Positions 5,658 through 5,770 of a stretch of 5,770 nucleotides of DNA are shown piece by piece. Made by a program: the position numbers and the translations under genes. The notes beneath the pieces are model-generated. The model worked only from the letters and a program-made list of their open reading frames with translations, had not been told where the DNA came from and did not search any database. The stretch lies in the NCBI GenBank assembly GCA_018263495.1, contig JAANXC010000063.1, positions 1-5,770 on the forward strand, read 5' to 3'. Position 1 is the first letter of the stretch. The number at the start of each line of letters is the position of its first letter. This DNA comes from Nitrososphaerota archaeon. Its GTDB lineage: Archaea; Thermoproteota; Nitrososphaeria; Nitrososphaerales; Nitrosopumilaceae.

Positions 5658-5673
5658 ATAATTAATTAATTAT
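5658..5673. repeat. 16-bp AT palindrome upstream of the 5708 gene
   Basis: ATAATTAATTAATTAT is perfectly self-complementary and ends 4 bp before the TATA box at 5677, overlapping where transcription factor B or a regulator would contact. It is built from a TTAA/AATT tandem, so it may be simple-sequence chance in a very AT-rich spacer. Confidence 0.3.
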
Positions 5674-5676
5674 TCG

Positions 5677-5684
5677 TTTATAAG
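5677..5684 (+). promoter_or_regulatory. TATA box for the 5708 gene
   Basis: TTTATAAG is a close match to the archaeal TATA consensus. Its centre lies about 27 nt before the ATG at 5708, so transcription should start at or within a couple of bases of the start codon (leaderless). It is the clearest promoter in the window, as fits a strongly expressed ribosomal protein gene. Confidence 0.6.
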
Positions 5685-5707
5685 TAGGAATTCTATTTTT
5701 GAATTAA

Positions 5708-5770
5708 ATGGGTGGATCAAAAAATAAATCTCCAGCACAAAAAGATAAATCACAAAGTAAAAATGCAGAG
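5708..5770 (+). CDS. Probable ribosomal protein S25e, N-terminal fragment (partial)
   Basis: Twenty-one codons are visible before the window ends, reading MGGSKNKSPA then QKDKSQSKNAE. The MGG start followed by a Lys/Ser/Gln-rich, low-complexity stretch resembles the disordered N-terminal tail of archaeal small-subunit protein S25e, whose winged-helix domain would lie beyond the window. The ATG is set by a strong TATA box about 27 nt upstream and by the lack of a Shine-Dalgarno. The gene diverges from the 70-aa zinc protein across a 118-bp AT-rich spacer. The identification rests only on the tail, so another Lys-rich nucleic-acid-binding protein is possible. Confidence 0.5.
   Translation, partial: MGGSKNKSPAQKDKSQSKNAE

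Noticed and set aside
1..5770. Mobile elements, CRISPR arrays, toxin-antitoxin pairs, tRNA or rRNA genes
   Set aside because: No transposase or integrase motifs, spaced repeat arrays or cloverleaf patterns were seen. The 109-aa/49-aa coupled pair resembles a toxin-antitoxin layout only in size and overlap, with no toxin-family or DNA-binding antitoxin motif visible.

Overview
The window looks like chromosomal DNA from an AT-rich, ammonia-oxidising-type thaumarchaeon (Nitrososphaerota, Nitrosopumilus/Nitrosarchaeum-like). The support is mixed. The threonyl-tRNA synthetase is of the archaeal type, with the archaea-specific N-terminal editing domain. A CDP-alcohol phosphatidyltransferase of the archaetidylinositol-phosphate-synthase type and a deoxyhypusine synthase family protein are present. 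Promoters have archaeal T/A-rich TATA elements about 25 nt from the start codons, as expected for leaderless mRNAs. The genus is inferred from style and not proven.

Layout. Positions 1-60 (+) hold the last 19 codons of an NHL-repeat protein. It converges, with a 7-nt gap, on a compact minus-strand gene series read from right to left: a 109-aa unknown protein (4193-3864), a 49-aa cysteine-rich B-box-like zinc protein (3867-3718, ATGA overlap), an 83-aa helical unknown protein (3679-3428), thrS (3370-1520), an agmatinase-family ureohydrolase (1515-640) and a membrane phospholipid synthase (640-68, TGATG overlap). The last three are almost certainly one operon. The 109-aa and 49-aa genes are translationally coupled. 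A TATA-like element before the 83-aa gene suggests an internal promoter.

An 85-bp divergent intergenic region (4194-4278) separates this series from the plus-strand deoxyhypusine synthase (4279-5358). It carries a perfect 10-bp inverted repeat whose arms enclose the central TATA-like elements. The synthase converges on a 70-aa zinc-ligand protein (minus, 5589-5377) across an 18-bp gap that is largely one AT hairpin. A second divergent region (5590-5707) has a clear TATA box for a plus-strand gene starting at 5708. Its first 21 residues resemble the Lys-rich N-terminus of archaeal ribosomal protein S25e.

How the genes work together: the themes are translation (ThrRS, eIF5A modification by deoxyhypusine synthase, probable S25e), polyamine metabolism (the ureohydrolase makes putrescine or spermidine, and spermidine is the donor for deoxyhypusine) and lipid head-group synthesis. 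No mobile element, CRISPR array, tRNA or rRNA gene was seen, and no stretch over 300 bases lacks a gene. The most interesting items are the hidden 49-aa zinc protein, the inverted repeat at the divergent promoters, the palindrome upstream of thrS, and the altered conserved loop in the deoxyhypusine synthase.
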